From Aliikangiella coralliicola (lineage in GTDB: Bacteria > Pseudomonadota > Gammaproteobacteria > Enterobacterales > Kangiellaceae): a DNA stretch of 64,000 nucleotides. Made by a program: the position numbers and the translations under genes. Below the pieces are notes generated by a model, which worked only from the letters and a program-made list of their open reading frames with translations, ran no database searches and was not told the DNA's origin. The stretch is taken from positions 124,001 through 188,000 of the forward strand of contig NZ_ML660167.1 in assembly GCF_007004725.1 (NCBI RefSeq), in the 5' to 3' direction. This document shows positions 57,001 through 64,000 of this stretch, piece by piece (position 1 is the first letter of the stretch; every line of letters begins with the position of its first letter).

Positions 57001-57669
57001 ACCGATCAATTAACGGGTCTTAAGAACCGCCGTTTTCTTGCGTTGCATTTTAAAGAAGACGTCAATAAAACTTTAAGGGATTATGCTAATTGGGAAGTCG
57101 GTCTAAAAAGTGAAATGCCAAAAGAGTCTGATCATGTATTCTTTCTACTGGATCTTGATCATTTCAAGCAAGTGAATGATACCTATGGCCATGCAGCCGG
57201 TGATTGTGTCTTGGTCGAAATAAAGAACTTGTTAACCAAAGTATTTCGTGATTCAGACTTTCTAATCCGGTGGGGCGGCGAAGAGTTTTTAGTGATCACT
57301 CGTTTTACCAAACGAAGTTCAGCGGTGGTATTAGCCGAAAGAATAAGATCGGCAATTGAGCAACATAAGTTTGATATCGGTGATGGTCAAATCATTAAAA
57401 TGACTTCCTCAATAGGCTTTACCGCTTTTCCTTTTATTCCTAAGCAATACAAAGCACTAACCTGGGAACAAGTGATTAATATTGCTGATTATTGTCTGTA
57501 TGTTGCCAAAAATAACCAGCGAAATGCCTGGGTTGGTGTTTTTTCCGGAGAAATGACAGAAGGTGAAAAGTTTTTAAAGTGCCTCACTCACTCCCCTGAA
57601 AACTTGTTAGTTGACCATGACTTAGAGGTAGTAACATCGATTCCAGATGAGCAGGAAATTAAGTGGTAA
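54016..57669 (+). CDS. periplasmic beta-propeller sensor with GAF and GGDEF (diguanylate cyclase)
   Basis: A 1217-residue one-protein sensor. A signal peptide (about 1-32) leads to a Reg_prop-type beta-propeller of two seven-blade sets (about 60-660), with repeats such as GNGDGVLEFDGVNW and GLWLTLSRGLARA. A Y_Y_Y-type domain lies at about 680-760 and a transmembrane helix at about 768-788. A GAF domain covers about 815-980 and a GGDEF domain about 990-1180. The active loop is intact (G-G-E-E-F near 1086), and an upstream R-D-S-D matches the RxxD inhibitory site. It should make c-di-GMP in response to a periplasmic signal and so could regulate adhesion, secretion or biofilm. It is a single-gene unit after the T6SS module. 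Confidence 0.92.
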   Translation: MKVVISHKATRHYFAWLMFTLAINIPVASTSEIETKHQTQISQLLKAGAPVTRIYSPKEYEANVQNWALAQTPDGMIYVGNGDGVLEFDGVNWRLIPVSNNTLVRSLAIDPHTGRIYVGAVGEFGYLAPDSNGKMQYVSMVYRLAGKESVFADVWQTFYTPDGIIFSTFSRLFRVSDTKVESWTPEKDFHFSFKVGQRVFIREQGRGLLELIDGQLQLLPSGEFFADERVYGLIKSPNSDSELLIGSRTKGLFLHNGNSLQSYPTEIDTQLKRDLLYSALLLPDGRVALATLQGGLYLINSAGKWVGKLGRKTGLLDSSVTALMIDKEKGLWLTLSRGLARAEVDSSLSYFNEESGLIGDVISMTQYRGALHVGTGDGLFRQKPGPVPSFEAVNGVRNQTWEQLVFNEKLLVANYLGVFEITENSTKLIYQTDTAFAFLRDVKSNSRVLVGVRNGVVMLRHENGNWINEGRIPGIEDEVREFWQSSSGEIWINTYATGLIRLKPIEGNTPEIKRYGVAQGLPDQSGNGFAEFEGKLLVLTSEGIYLFDAVKDRFKPDVRFEKLFSDGRRPVFDLETDPERGLWLTTGKLNSRSNESGLVERLSDGNYAWRPEALSGMLVGEPNEIYREQSGILWLAGSEGLFRFDPASTKDYSLNFHVVLRQVSTGDGNILYAGSGTPARLSLPFTSNRLRFEFAGLSFDSVGLTQYQVRLEGADTEWSPWSLEAFKDYSNLWEGDYQLHLRAKNRYGTVAESIVYRFSILPPWYRSPLAYFCYIALLSLITWGLIHWRVGRLRMQKRLLRNQVEERTQQLATLNAVGREITATLDLDAVLESLYNNMNRMLDAKVFGIGLYHAEKGEIEFRLAMQNGQRYKPYSRRMEDKSQLAVWCVDHCEPVLIGDYPNEYQQYVEECDSTVHTLFDGSESRQPKSLLYVPIVLQEQVIGVLSVQSFATHAYRRQHLDLLQTLASYAAIAIDNGRAHADLLIAYETMQEVSVTDQLTGLKNRRFLALHFKEDVNKTLRDYANWEVGLKSEMPKESDHVFFLLDLDHFKQVNDTYGHAAGDCVLVEIKNLLTKVFRDSDFLIRWGGEEFLVITRFTKRSSAVVLAERIRSAIEQHKFDIGDGQIIKMTSSIGFTAFPFIPKQYKALTWEQVINIADYCLYVAKNNQRNAWVGVFSGEMTEGEKFLKCLTHSPENLLVDHDLEVVTSIPDEQEIKW

Positions 57670-57839
57670 AATTTCAATTGTGGAATCGTCCAAACAATTT
57701 TCAGCACAAATTGTTTTAAATAATTGTCGAATATGTGACTCGCTAGGTAGAGAGAGTTTGAGCTTTAACGCATAGTTAACCTCTGTTAAGAAGCAACTGT
57801 TTTACCGAGCGATGGCCTTGCGTCACACGAGTTCATACA

Positions 57840-58502
57840 ATGGGCAATATCATTTCACAATTTCCTATTATCAGTTTGACACTATTATTGATACTAATAG
57901 CCGTTGGTTTATGGCTGTGGCTGTTGCACTTTTATCTCAAACCCCATGAAGAAAAAATGTCCGTGATGGAGCAAAATATTGAAGAGCTTCGTGACGAAGT
58001 TCTCACAATGCAAGAGAGAGAACGTAAAAGGGTGCAAAGAATTTCTGAAAAAAGGAGATTGTTAAAAGAGAAGCAGTCGATAAAAAATGTTGAGGTTAGC
58101 CGCAAAGTTGATAATAAAGAAAAAGCTGAAAGACTGGTGGTTAATGATTTACAGACACTTCTTGATACCTGGAGCGATAAGAAGTTGACTAAGCTTCAAA
58201 GAAAAAATATTGAAGATAGTTATATCGGGAAAAAAGTGAACTGGGAAGTGAAAGTAATGTCGGTATCAGAAGAAAAAAATGACCAGATATGGGTAACAAT
58301 CGCGCCGAAATCCGCCGACTTGGGAATCGATTCGGCGCACGCCGTTTTTGATAAAATGTTTAAGCGCAGATTATTAGATATCGATAACGGAGAGGTCGTG
58401 GTTATCACCGGGATTGTCGAGCGTTTTTTCCTGTCGCCGGTTATTGGTGATTGTTTTCTTGTGAATAGCAATGTCGCTAGCCAGCCCAGACTAGTTAGTT
58501 GA
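57840..58502 (+). CDS. membrane-anchored coiled-coil protein of unknown function
   Basis: A 220-residue protein. One N-terminal transmembrane helix (about 10-32, SLTLLLILIAVGLWLWLLHF) is followed by a long charged coiled coil (about 38-100, rich in E, K and R). A C-terminal domain (about 110-215) contains G-K-K-V-N-W-E-V-K-V, then W-V-T-I-A-P-K and V-V-V-I-T-G-I-V-E-R-F, a strand pattern like an OB-fold. I do not recognise the family. No ribosome-binding site is obvious before the ATG. It is alone between the GGDEF gene and a terminator. Confidence 0.72.
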   Translation: MGNIISQFPIISLTLLLILIAVGLWLWLLHFYLKPHEEKMSVMEQNIEELRDEVLTMQERERKRVQRISEKRRLLKEKQSIKNVEVSRKVDNKEKAERLVVNDLQTLLDTWSDKKLTKLQRKNIEDSYIGKKVNWEVKVMSVSEEKNDQIWVTIAPKSADLGIDSAHAVFDKMFKRRLLDIDNGEVVVITGIVERFFLSPVIGDCFLVNSNVASQPRLVS

Positions 58503-58600
58503 ACTAGAAGAGGTGCTTAGAAAATTAATTGCATGGGTAAATAGTATGAAAGGGCGATTAGGTTGAATCAATAACCTGAAGCGTTTTTTTTTCCTCTGTC

Positions 58601-58641
58601 TTTTCCCTCTCTTTTGAAGGAGAGGGAGAGAGCCTTTTTTG
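58601..58641 (+). terminator. intrinsic terminator after the coiled-coil gene
   Basis: An 8-bp stem (tccctctc at 58604-58611 with gagaggga at 58620-58627), an 8-base loop, then a T-run at 58635-58640. It ends transcription from the plus strand before the convergent G8-lipoprotein gene. The T-run lies seven bases after the stem, so it is somewhat irregular. Confidence 0.5.
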
Positions 58642-58690
58642 TTAGAGCATAAAGTAGAAAAAGAATTTTCCCTGATTGATTACGCGCTGA

Positions 58691-61081
58691 TTATTCATTG
58701 TCAAAGGGCGGAAAAACTGTCGGTGCATCAGCAGCTGTGCCAACCTGACCACCAACGATTCCTGTGACCGGTTTGGCGTCATTGGGTAGATAAGCTCCGC
58801 CAAATTGCAATTGAAACTGGTCTTTAAGTTGTTGGTTCATCAGACCGACGTATTGACTGGCAATGTGGTGTTGCTCGCCAGAGGTTGTGGTATAAGTCGC
58901 ATTTTCTGCCAACATCGGAATAAACTCGGGTACTTGTTGATTATAGAAAAGACCTTGATTATCGAAAGTACCAAAATCTAAAGTGATCCTGTCTGGCATT
59001 AAGAAAAACAACGATTCTTTTGGCAAGGCCCCTCTAGGGAAACCGTCTTGGGTAACACCCAGTAATGTGAAATCCGGCGCCATTTGGAAATTGATCCTTT
59101 CCTGGTTATTAAAAGCCTGTGTATCGGAAAACTGAATGTCCTTAAAAGTTAAATTTCTCGGTCCACGCTGCGGATTTTCAATTCGAAAATCAACTTTATT
59201 CGCATAGGTACCGCCTTTTATCACTACATTACCTTGAGTTGGAACTTCCATCCCCACACCGAAATCCTCGATACTCACATTTTCAAATTGGTAGTTAACC
59301 AAGTTGTACAGGTGATCAGCATCAATGCCAACTTGAGAGTCATTGCCGTTACCCACCAGACGAACATTTTTAAAACTCACTCTCTCGGTAAAATTAAAAC
59401 CGATACTGTGTTGCTTGATATTCCAGAAAATTAAATCTTCAAAAGAAGATTGCAAAGTCGCTAGATATGCCTCGGTTACTTTATCTTGATTGCCTGTAAA
59501 AAAATGGTGAGCGTGAAGGTAAAAAAATTCTAATCCTTTGGTGGCGTTATATCCGATGTTATTTTTGAACGATAAGACTGGTAAATACCACACATCGATT
59601 TTTTGATTGGGGGCTAGCAGATGATTGTTAGGAAAGCGTGCCGAATCAATTAACATCATCTTTGATTCACCATTAACATTTTCAATCAACCCTTCCGGCC
59701 AGTAAATGTAGGCGTGTCCACTCGCGCCGGCAACCACGTTACCCTCAACTTTGGTACCGCCACTGTGTAACCAGAAACCGTCTCCCTGGAATGAAAAATC
59801 TTGACGGTCTTCGCGGTTATCGACCACAGACTCGGGACAATTACAGTTTAATGGATCATTCGGGTTGATGGTGCGTAATGCAATATTTCGAATGAAAGAA
59901 CCTTTTTCATCACCGGCTTCTGTTTGAAAGGCGCCGCCTACCACGTTATAAGAAACATTTTCAATAAAGTCCACATGGCCTGAATGATTCACGTAAGCCC
60001 AGCCTGGGTTATCTTCAACAACATTGCCGCGGACTCTGGCGGGTATAGAATCTACGCCGACACCACCACGGTGAAAATGAATAGAATAACGACCACGCAT
60101 ATTATTGCCTTCCAATTGAATTGCTGGTCCATCATCTAGGTCAGGCCAGGTAAAATCATCGATAGGAATGGTTTTATCCGTGCGGCCGAGCTGATAAAAC
60201 CGAGCATAGTTAACATCGACATTTAAGTTGTGCATAAACATCACGTGTCCGCGCCTGAGTATTGCTGAGTTTTCTGACAATAATTCGATGTTACGAGTAA
60301 GGTTGGCCACGTGTACGTCAAGGTCGGCTTTTAACGCTTGATGGTCTTTGACTAACGGACTCGTCAAAGTAATAACGTTGCCATTTACATTGGCAATCGT
60401 TGCCACTTCATCACTCTTTGGATCGTCAGGGTCGGTTGCTGCTAACACGAGTCTATCGTTGGGTTTCCAGCCAATCGGACTGTCTTTCAAAATGAGACTG
60501 GAATCTCCCGATTTAGGTTGTTGAGAGAGCACGGCCCAGGCTGTTTTTTTCGCTCCCCACATACGCGTTGGCCCCATCAATATTGCACCTCGGGAGAGCT
60601 GTTTGGGATCTTTGGTACGGTCTATGGCGCCGTAATCGGCAAAAATAATACGCGCACTAACATCGGCAGAGATGGGGTTACTCTCACTACCAATCTCCAG
60701 ACGGCCTTGCATGTTGCTGGTAATCGTCTCGACCTTAAGCTGTGTATTGATTTGGGTAGCAAAATTCAATGTTCCCTCAATCTCAATTTTCTTTAGCTTT
60801 TCCTTAATTTCACCGTCTACAGTTAAGGTGAGCCCTGAGGGAATCAGAATTCTGGCATTTTCAGCCGGTAAAGCGGAGTTATTCCAGGTTTTTGGATCCG
60901 ACCAATTTCCAGAGGAAGCGACTTTTGCATCAATTGTTGTTGTCGCTGGAGGAGGGGTATCAGCAGTTGGCGGCTCGCTAATATTGGGCGCTTGAACACT
61001 ATCAGAATTTCCGCCACTACAGCCACCCAGCAAAATTGAGATGGTACAAATTAGAACACTAAAACGACTTTTGCGTATCAT
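58691..61081 (-). CDS. G8-domain lipoprotein with right-handed beta-helix
   Basis: A 796-residue lipoprotein. The signal segment ends I-L-L-G-G-C, placing the lipid cysteine at residue 21. Residues about 52-180 match a G8 domain: G-N-W-S-D-P-K-T-W-N, ARILIPSGLTLTVDG and L-E-I-G-S-E-S-N-P-I. Beyond about 230 the sequence is a parallel beta-helix with repeated V-x-G-N-V-V-E-x-N-x-G-W/A-Y units and Asn ladders. G8 plus beta-helix is the layout of the CEMIP/TMEM2 family, which binds or cleaves hyaluronan, and of many bacterial surface proteins. A glycan-binding or degrading role is possible but no catalytic residue can be claimed. Confidence 0.85.
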   Translation of the reverse strand: MIRKSRFSVLICTISILLGGCSGGNSDSVQAPNISEPPTADTPPPATTTIDAKVASSGNWSDPKTWNNSALPAENARILIPSGLTLTVDGEIKEKLKKIEIEGTLNFATQINTQLKVETITSNMQGRLEIGSESNPISADVSARIIFADYGAIDRTKDPKQLSRGAILMGPTRMWGAKKTAWAVLSQQPKSGDSSLILKDSPIGWKPNDRLVLAATDPDDPKSDEVATIANVNGNVITLTSPLVKDHQALKADLDVHVANLTRNIELLSENSAILRRGHVMFMHNLNVDVNYARFYQLGRTDKTIPIDDFTWPDLDDGPAIQLEGNNMRGRYSIHFHRGGVGVDSIPARVRGNVVEDNPGWAYVNHSGHVDFIENVSYNVVGGAFQTEAGDEKGSFIRNIALRTINPNDPLNCNCPESVVDNREDRQDFSFQGDGFWLHSGGTKVEGNVVAGASGHAYIYWPEGLIENVNGESKMMLIDSARFPNNHLLAPNQKIDVWYLPVLSFKNNIGYNATKGLEFFYLHAHHFFTGNQDKVTEAYLATLQSSFEDLIFWNIKQHSIGFNFTERVSFKNVRLVGNGNDSQVGIDADHLYNLVNYQFENVSIEDFGVGMEVPTQGNVVIKGGTYANKVDFRIENPQRGPRNLTFKDIQFSDTQAFNNQERINFQMAPDFTLLGVTQDGFPRGALPKESLFFLMPDRITLDFGTFDNQGLFYNQQVPEFIPMLAENATYTTTSGEQHHIASQYVGLMNQQLKDQFQLQFGGAYLPNDAKPVTGIVGGQVGTAADAPTVFPPFDNE

Positions 61082-61342
61082 TTAGAACCTCACACAGTAG
61101 AGTCATAGTTAAAATCTTTGTTGGTAATGCGAACCATAATGCTTATCAATGGTAAGCAGTCTGTTTTCGAGAGCAAATAACCAACACTCGACTAGGAAGA
61201 CGGTTGTGAAGTCAAATTGAGGAATAAAATATTAAAAAAATTCAAAATATCTATGCTATTCCTTAAAAAACGAGTTTGAATCAGGCTGTTAAAGTAATTA
61301 TGCTTGGTTCTAAAATTGAGACCTGATGACCTAAGTTAATTT

Positions 61343-61840
61343 ATGCATGAAACATTGCTACAGTCCTATAAAGAGCACCGTCAGGAACTCTTGGCATTTT
61401 TACGTAAACGGTTGCCAGACTCAGCAATTGCCGATGACTTACTACAAGAGTTATATTTGAAGCTTGAGCGTTATTCGACTGAAAAAGTGATTGCGATGCC
61501 GCGAGCCTACTTATATCGCGCGGCAAATAATCTTGTGGCTGATTATTTTCGTCAGCAAGCAAGGTTACAGAAAAAGCAGGAACTAGAATTTGACAATGCA
61601 GTTGAAGAACGAACGCCAGACAGAATTTTAGAACAGCAGCAACGTATTCGTCTCTTGGCTGAAGCATTAACGGAGCTGCCAGAGAAATGTCAGCAAGCAT
61701 TTCGATGGCACAGGGTTGAACAACTCGCTAAAACTGAGGTGGCCGAACGGCTGGGTGTCTCCGTCAATATGGTAGAAAAGCACATTCGAAAGGCTCTAGA
61801 ACATTGTCATCGGCGAATTTTTGAGGCGCAGAATGAATAA
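61343..61840 (+). CDS. ECF RNA polymerase sigma factor, FecI-type
   Basis: A 165-residue sigma-70 ECF factor. Region 2 has H-R-Q-E-L-L-A-F-L, D-D-L-L-Q-E-L-Y-L-K, and RAYLYRAANNLVADYFR. Region 4 has LPEKCQQAFRWHR followed by the helix-turn-helix K-T-E-V-A-E-R-L-G-V-S-V-N-M-V-E-K-H-I. The pattern is FecI-like and the order sigma, FecR-type regulator, TonB receptor is the classical Fec-type arrangement. It probably switches on the downstream receptor in response to an iron chelate. Confidence 0.94.
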   Translation: MHETLLQSYKEHRQELLAFLRKRLPDSAIADDLLQELYLKLERYSTEKVIAMPRAYLYRAANNLVADYFRQQARLQKKQELEFDNAVEERTPDRILEQQQRIRLLAEALTELPEKCQQAFRWHRVEQLAKTEVAERLGVSVNMVEKHIRKALEHCHRRIFEAQNE

Positions 61841-61969
61841 AACGATTCCTCAATTGGTGTTCAACGACGTCTTCTTTGGTAGGTCACTTATTGATATGCT
61901 AGATGTAAGGCATAATCGTAACTGCGCCAGAAATGACTATCGGAAACAAGCTTTAGTGAGCAAGCTGAA

Positions 61970-62959
61970 ATGAGCCAGTTTAAAACATCCCAAATTACGC
62001 AAGTGAGAGAGCAGGCTGCAGACTGGTTGTTACGTATGGAATCATCAAACCTTGATGAATTAGAAGAACAGCAATTTGTCAGTTGGCTTAATCACGACGA
62101 GCTACATCAGGATATTTTCGCTCAAGTTGAACAGGTCTGGCTTGATACAGGGCAACTGCCGGATAATTCCGTGCAAACGGCCCAGGTTGTGAAACTAGAA
62201 CAGCCAACTCAGCACGGTGATAAAAACGAACGCCGAAGTGTTGGATGGAAACCCTGGGCGATAGCAGCTAGTTTGCTGTTGGGGATGCTCGTTATTTTCC
62301 CTGAGTTTCAGCTGCGGTATTCCGCAGATTATATGACAAGTGTCGGAGAACAGCGTGAAGTTATCCTTGAGGATAACAGCCGGGTTTTACTGAATACAGA
62401 CTCGGCCATCCAGGTGCATTATTCTGACAATCTGCGGCGGGTTGTGTTATTGCAGGGAGAGGCATTTTTTGATGTTATGGATGAACCTGACAGGGCATTT
62501 ATCGTCAACGCCGGTGAACTTTCAGCCAGAGCTTTGGGCACTGCTTTTTCAGTTCGACTTTTTCAAGATGATTCAGCCAGGGTCACTGTAACCGAACATC
62601 GAGTACAAGTGAAAACAAGCAACGATACCTCAGGTGAAAAACATTTGGTCGATGAAGGGCAAGCTTTTTATCAAGAAAATGGAGAATCCAAACTTCAATC
62701 GGTAGACCCATTGCAAGCAACTGCCTGGCACAAAGGACGCTTAATTATCGATAACCAGCCGTTGGCCGAAGTAATCGAGGAAATTAACCGTTATCATAGT
62801 GGGAAAATAGTCCTACGAGGTGATGGCGTAAACGATTTGATTGTGAGCGGTGTATTTCGACTTGATCAGCCATTGGCCACTTTAGAAAAACTCAAAGTCA
62901 GCCTGAAACTTGATATTACTCAAATTACTCCTTATTTTGTGATCGTTAGTAAAGCCTAG
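61970..62959 (+). CDS. FecR-type anti-sigma / sensor protein
   Basis: A 329-residue FecR-like protein. The cytoplasmic N-terminus (about 8-60) is DUF4880-like, with A-A-D-W-L-L-R-M, F-V-S-W-L and H-Q-D-I-F-A-Q-V-E. A single transmembrane helix lies at about 97-115. The FecR domain (about 120-220) has VGEQREVILEDNSRVLLN and LLQGEAFFDV, and the C-terminus is DUF4974-like, with ADNQPLAEVIEEI-type spacing (here L-I-I-D-N-Q-P-L-A-E-V-I-E-E-I). It passes the signal from the receptor to the FecI-type sigma factor. It starts 129 bases after the sigma gene. Confidence 0.94.
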   Translation: MSQFKTSQITQVREQAADWLLRMESSNLDELEEQQFVSWLNHDELHQDIFAQVEQVWLDTGQLPDNSVQTAQVVKLEQPTQHGDKNERRSVGWKPWAIAASLLLGMLVIFPEFQLRYSADYMTSVGEQREVILEDNSRVLLNTDSAIQVHYSDNLRRVVLLQGEAFFDVMDEPDRAFIVNAGELSARALGTAFSVRLFQDDSARVTVTEHRVQVKTSNDTSGEKHLVDEGQAFYQENGESKLQSVDPLQATAWHKGRLIIDNQPLAEVIEEINRYHSGKIVLRGDGVNDLIVSGVFRLDQPLATLEKLKVSLKLDITQITPYFVIVSKA

Positions 62960-62986
62960 CCCGAGGAACTTCTTATCTCTAAACAC

Positions 62987-64000
62987 TTGATAGGTTTTTT
63001 CTTGTTGATTGGGTTGCTTGTCTCGCCTGCATCAGCACAATTAATACCTGAATACGAATTCGATATTAAGCCGCAAACGCTGGAAAAAGCGATTGTTTCC
63101 TTTGCGCTAGCTCGCGACTTAGAAGTGATCTATTTATCCAGTTTAACGGAAGGGGTCACTTCTAAAGGGGTCACTGGACGATACACTCTGGCCGACGCGC
63201 TAAAATTGCTTTTTGCTGAAACTGGTCTGCAAGCCAAAATCACAACTGACCGCGCTATCGTCATTATGGCGCGTTCGAAAGAGCGTAATCGCAGACTCAA
63301 CGCCAAACCTGTTTTACCTTCGTCCAACAAGTTAAGGCCGCGCCCGAAAAAAAATATTGAAGCTGAAAACCGAATGGTTGTCGTGGGCAAACTAATATCT
63401 CCTTATCGTCTTAACGCGACAGTGTCGAGTACTAAATCGCAACGAGATTTTCTGGCGACGCCGCAGTCTGTCAGTGGGTTACCTCAAGAACTGATACAAG
63501 ATTTAAATCCGCGAGATTATAGCGATTTAAGTCTTCAGGTTTCGTCCACGACTTATCTTGAAAAAAACGCAGGGATCACTAACGAACTGCGCCTGCGAGG
63601 TTTTTCTTATCCAGCAATAAAAGTCGATGGCTTTTCTGGGCACGCATACTCATTAGCGCCGGATATTGCTTTTATCGACAAACTTGAAGTTGCTAAAGGT
63701 CCCAGTTCTACGCTTTATGGCCGGATGGAGCCGGGCGGACTGGTTAATTTATTGCTAAAGCAGCCGGATGGCAGCGAGTCATCGGTTAGTTTTATTCGCT
63801 CAAGTGAAGATTATCAACGGAGTGAGCTGGACTGGTCCCATGAACCGGCGGATGAAATTTTTTCACGGCTAATTATTTATCATCAAACGGAAGGGAGTCG
63901 TCGCGATTATGATTTGAACGATAGTAATGGTTTGATGTTGACCTTGCAAAAAGAAATGGATGACGGTGCCACTTTAAATCTGCAATTGCGCAGTGAACAA
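62987..64000 (+). CDS. TonB-dependent siderophore-type receptor with signalling domain (3' truncated by window)
   Basis: The frame runs from just after the fecR stop to the right edge, 338 codons from the TTG at 62987. No ATG or GTG precedes the signal peptide; the TTG gives a hydrophobic segment ending S-P-A-S-A. The in-frame run from 62963 would add basic residues but offers no standard start, although GAGGA lies at 62963. An STN-type signalling domain (residues about 18-90) has F-D-I-K-P-Q-T-L-E-K-A and L-L-F-A-E-T-G-L-Q. A plug domain follows with L-A-T-P-Q-S-V-S, L-R-L-R-G-F and FIDKLEVAKGPSSTLYG, then E-P-G-G-L-V-N. It is the FecA-like receptor of the adjacent FecI/FecR pair. Confidence 0.88.
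   Translation, partial: MIGFFLLIGLLVSPASAQLIPEYEFDIKPQTLEKAIVSFALARDLEVIYLSSLTEGVTSKGVTGRYTLADALKLLFAETGLQAKITTDRAIVIMARSKERNRRLNAKPVLPSSNKLRPRPKKNIEAENRMVVVGKLISPYRLNATVSSTKSQRDFLATPQSVSGLPQELIQDLNPRDYSDLSLQVSSTTYLEKNAGITNELRLRGFSYPAIKVDGFSGHAYSLAPDIAFIDKLEVAKGPSSTLYGRMEPGGLVNLLLKQPDGSESSVSFIRSSEDYQRSELDWSHEPADEIFSRLIIYHQTEGSRRDYDLNDSNGLMLTLQKEMDDGATLNLQLRSEQ

Noticed and set aside
61110-61160. Fur box between the G8 lipoprotein and the sigma-factor gene
   Set aside because: The stretch around cataatgcttatcaatgg has a few matching bases to the Fur consensus but not the full symmetric pattern.

Overview
The window reads as chromosomal DNA of a Gram-negative gammaproteobacterium. It has Shine-Dalgarno-led operons, lipoproteins with lipobox cysteines, TonB/ExbBD systems, a two-partner secretion pair and a complete-looking type VI secretion (T6SS) regulatory set. 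Base composition is moderately AT-rich. A marine Oceanospirillales/Kangiellaceae-like host is a guess from the general look of the proteins and is not demonstrated.

Layout. (1) About 1-20.1 kb is a T6SS core. On the minus strand are tssA, tssB, tssC and a second TssC-like gene cut by the left edge. Divergent to these on the plus strand are tagH (FHA protein), tssJ, tssK, tssL, tssM, tagF, pppA and ppkA. ppkA runs with a one-base overlap into a small unknown gene, and a TolQ/ExbB, two-ExbD, TonB/AgmX-C motor operon follows. tssE, tssF, tssG and clpV/tssH are not seen and probably lie beyond the left edge. (2) About 20.2-24.3 kb holds three tightly packed minus-strand genes of unknown function: a large soluble or cargo-like protein, an exported protein and a polytopic membrane protein. 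(3) About 24.6-27.8 kb is a toxin module: a ketoacyl-synthase-like protein that has lost its catalytic residues, an HNH/AHH-type nuclease and two tandem Imm11-like immunity proteins. (4) About 28.6-47.2 kb is a surface-adhesin island: an NHL-type lipoprotein, a 4.8-thousand-residue TpsA exoprotein and its TpsB transporter. (5) About 47.7-53.8 kb is the T6SS delivery module: hcp, a strong hairpin, vgrG, a DUF6484 gene, a DUF2169 gene, a DUF4150 PAAR-like gene and a TIGR02270 HEAT-like gene. (6) About 54-64 kb is mixed: a periplasmic-propeller/GAF/GGDEF sensor, a membrane-anchored coiled-coil protein, a G8-domain lipoprotein, and a FecI/FecR/TonB-receptor iron-signalling unit cut by the right edge.

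How it fits together. TssJLM form the envelope complex, TssA/K the baseplate link, TssB/C the sheath, Hcp/VgrG/PAAR-like the expelled spike, and PpkA/PppA/TagH/TagF the post-translational switch. Repeated K-T-V-F motifs in TssL and in PpkA are candidate phosphothreonine docking sites for the TagH FHA domain. The nuclease/Imm11 module is the clearest effector-immunity candidate, and the 20.2-24.3 kb triad is the least explained locus. The giant TpsA carries three separate repeat families. One is a 306-bp unit that repeats 15 times without an indel and shows a four-unit higher-order pattern.
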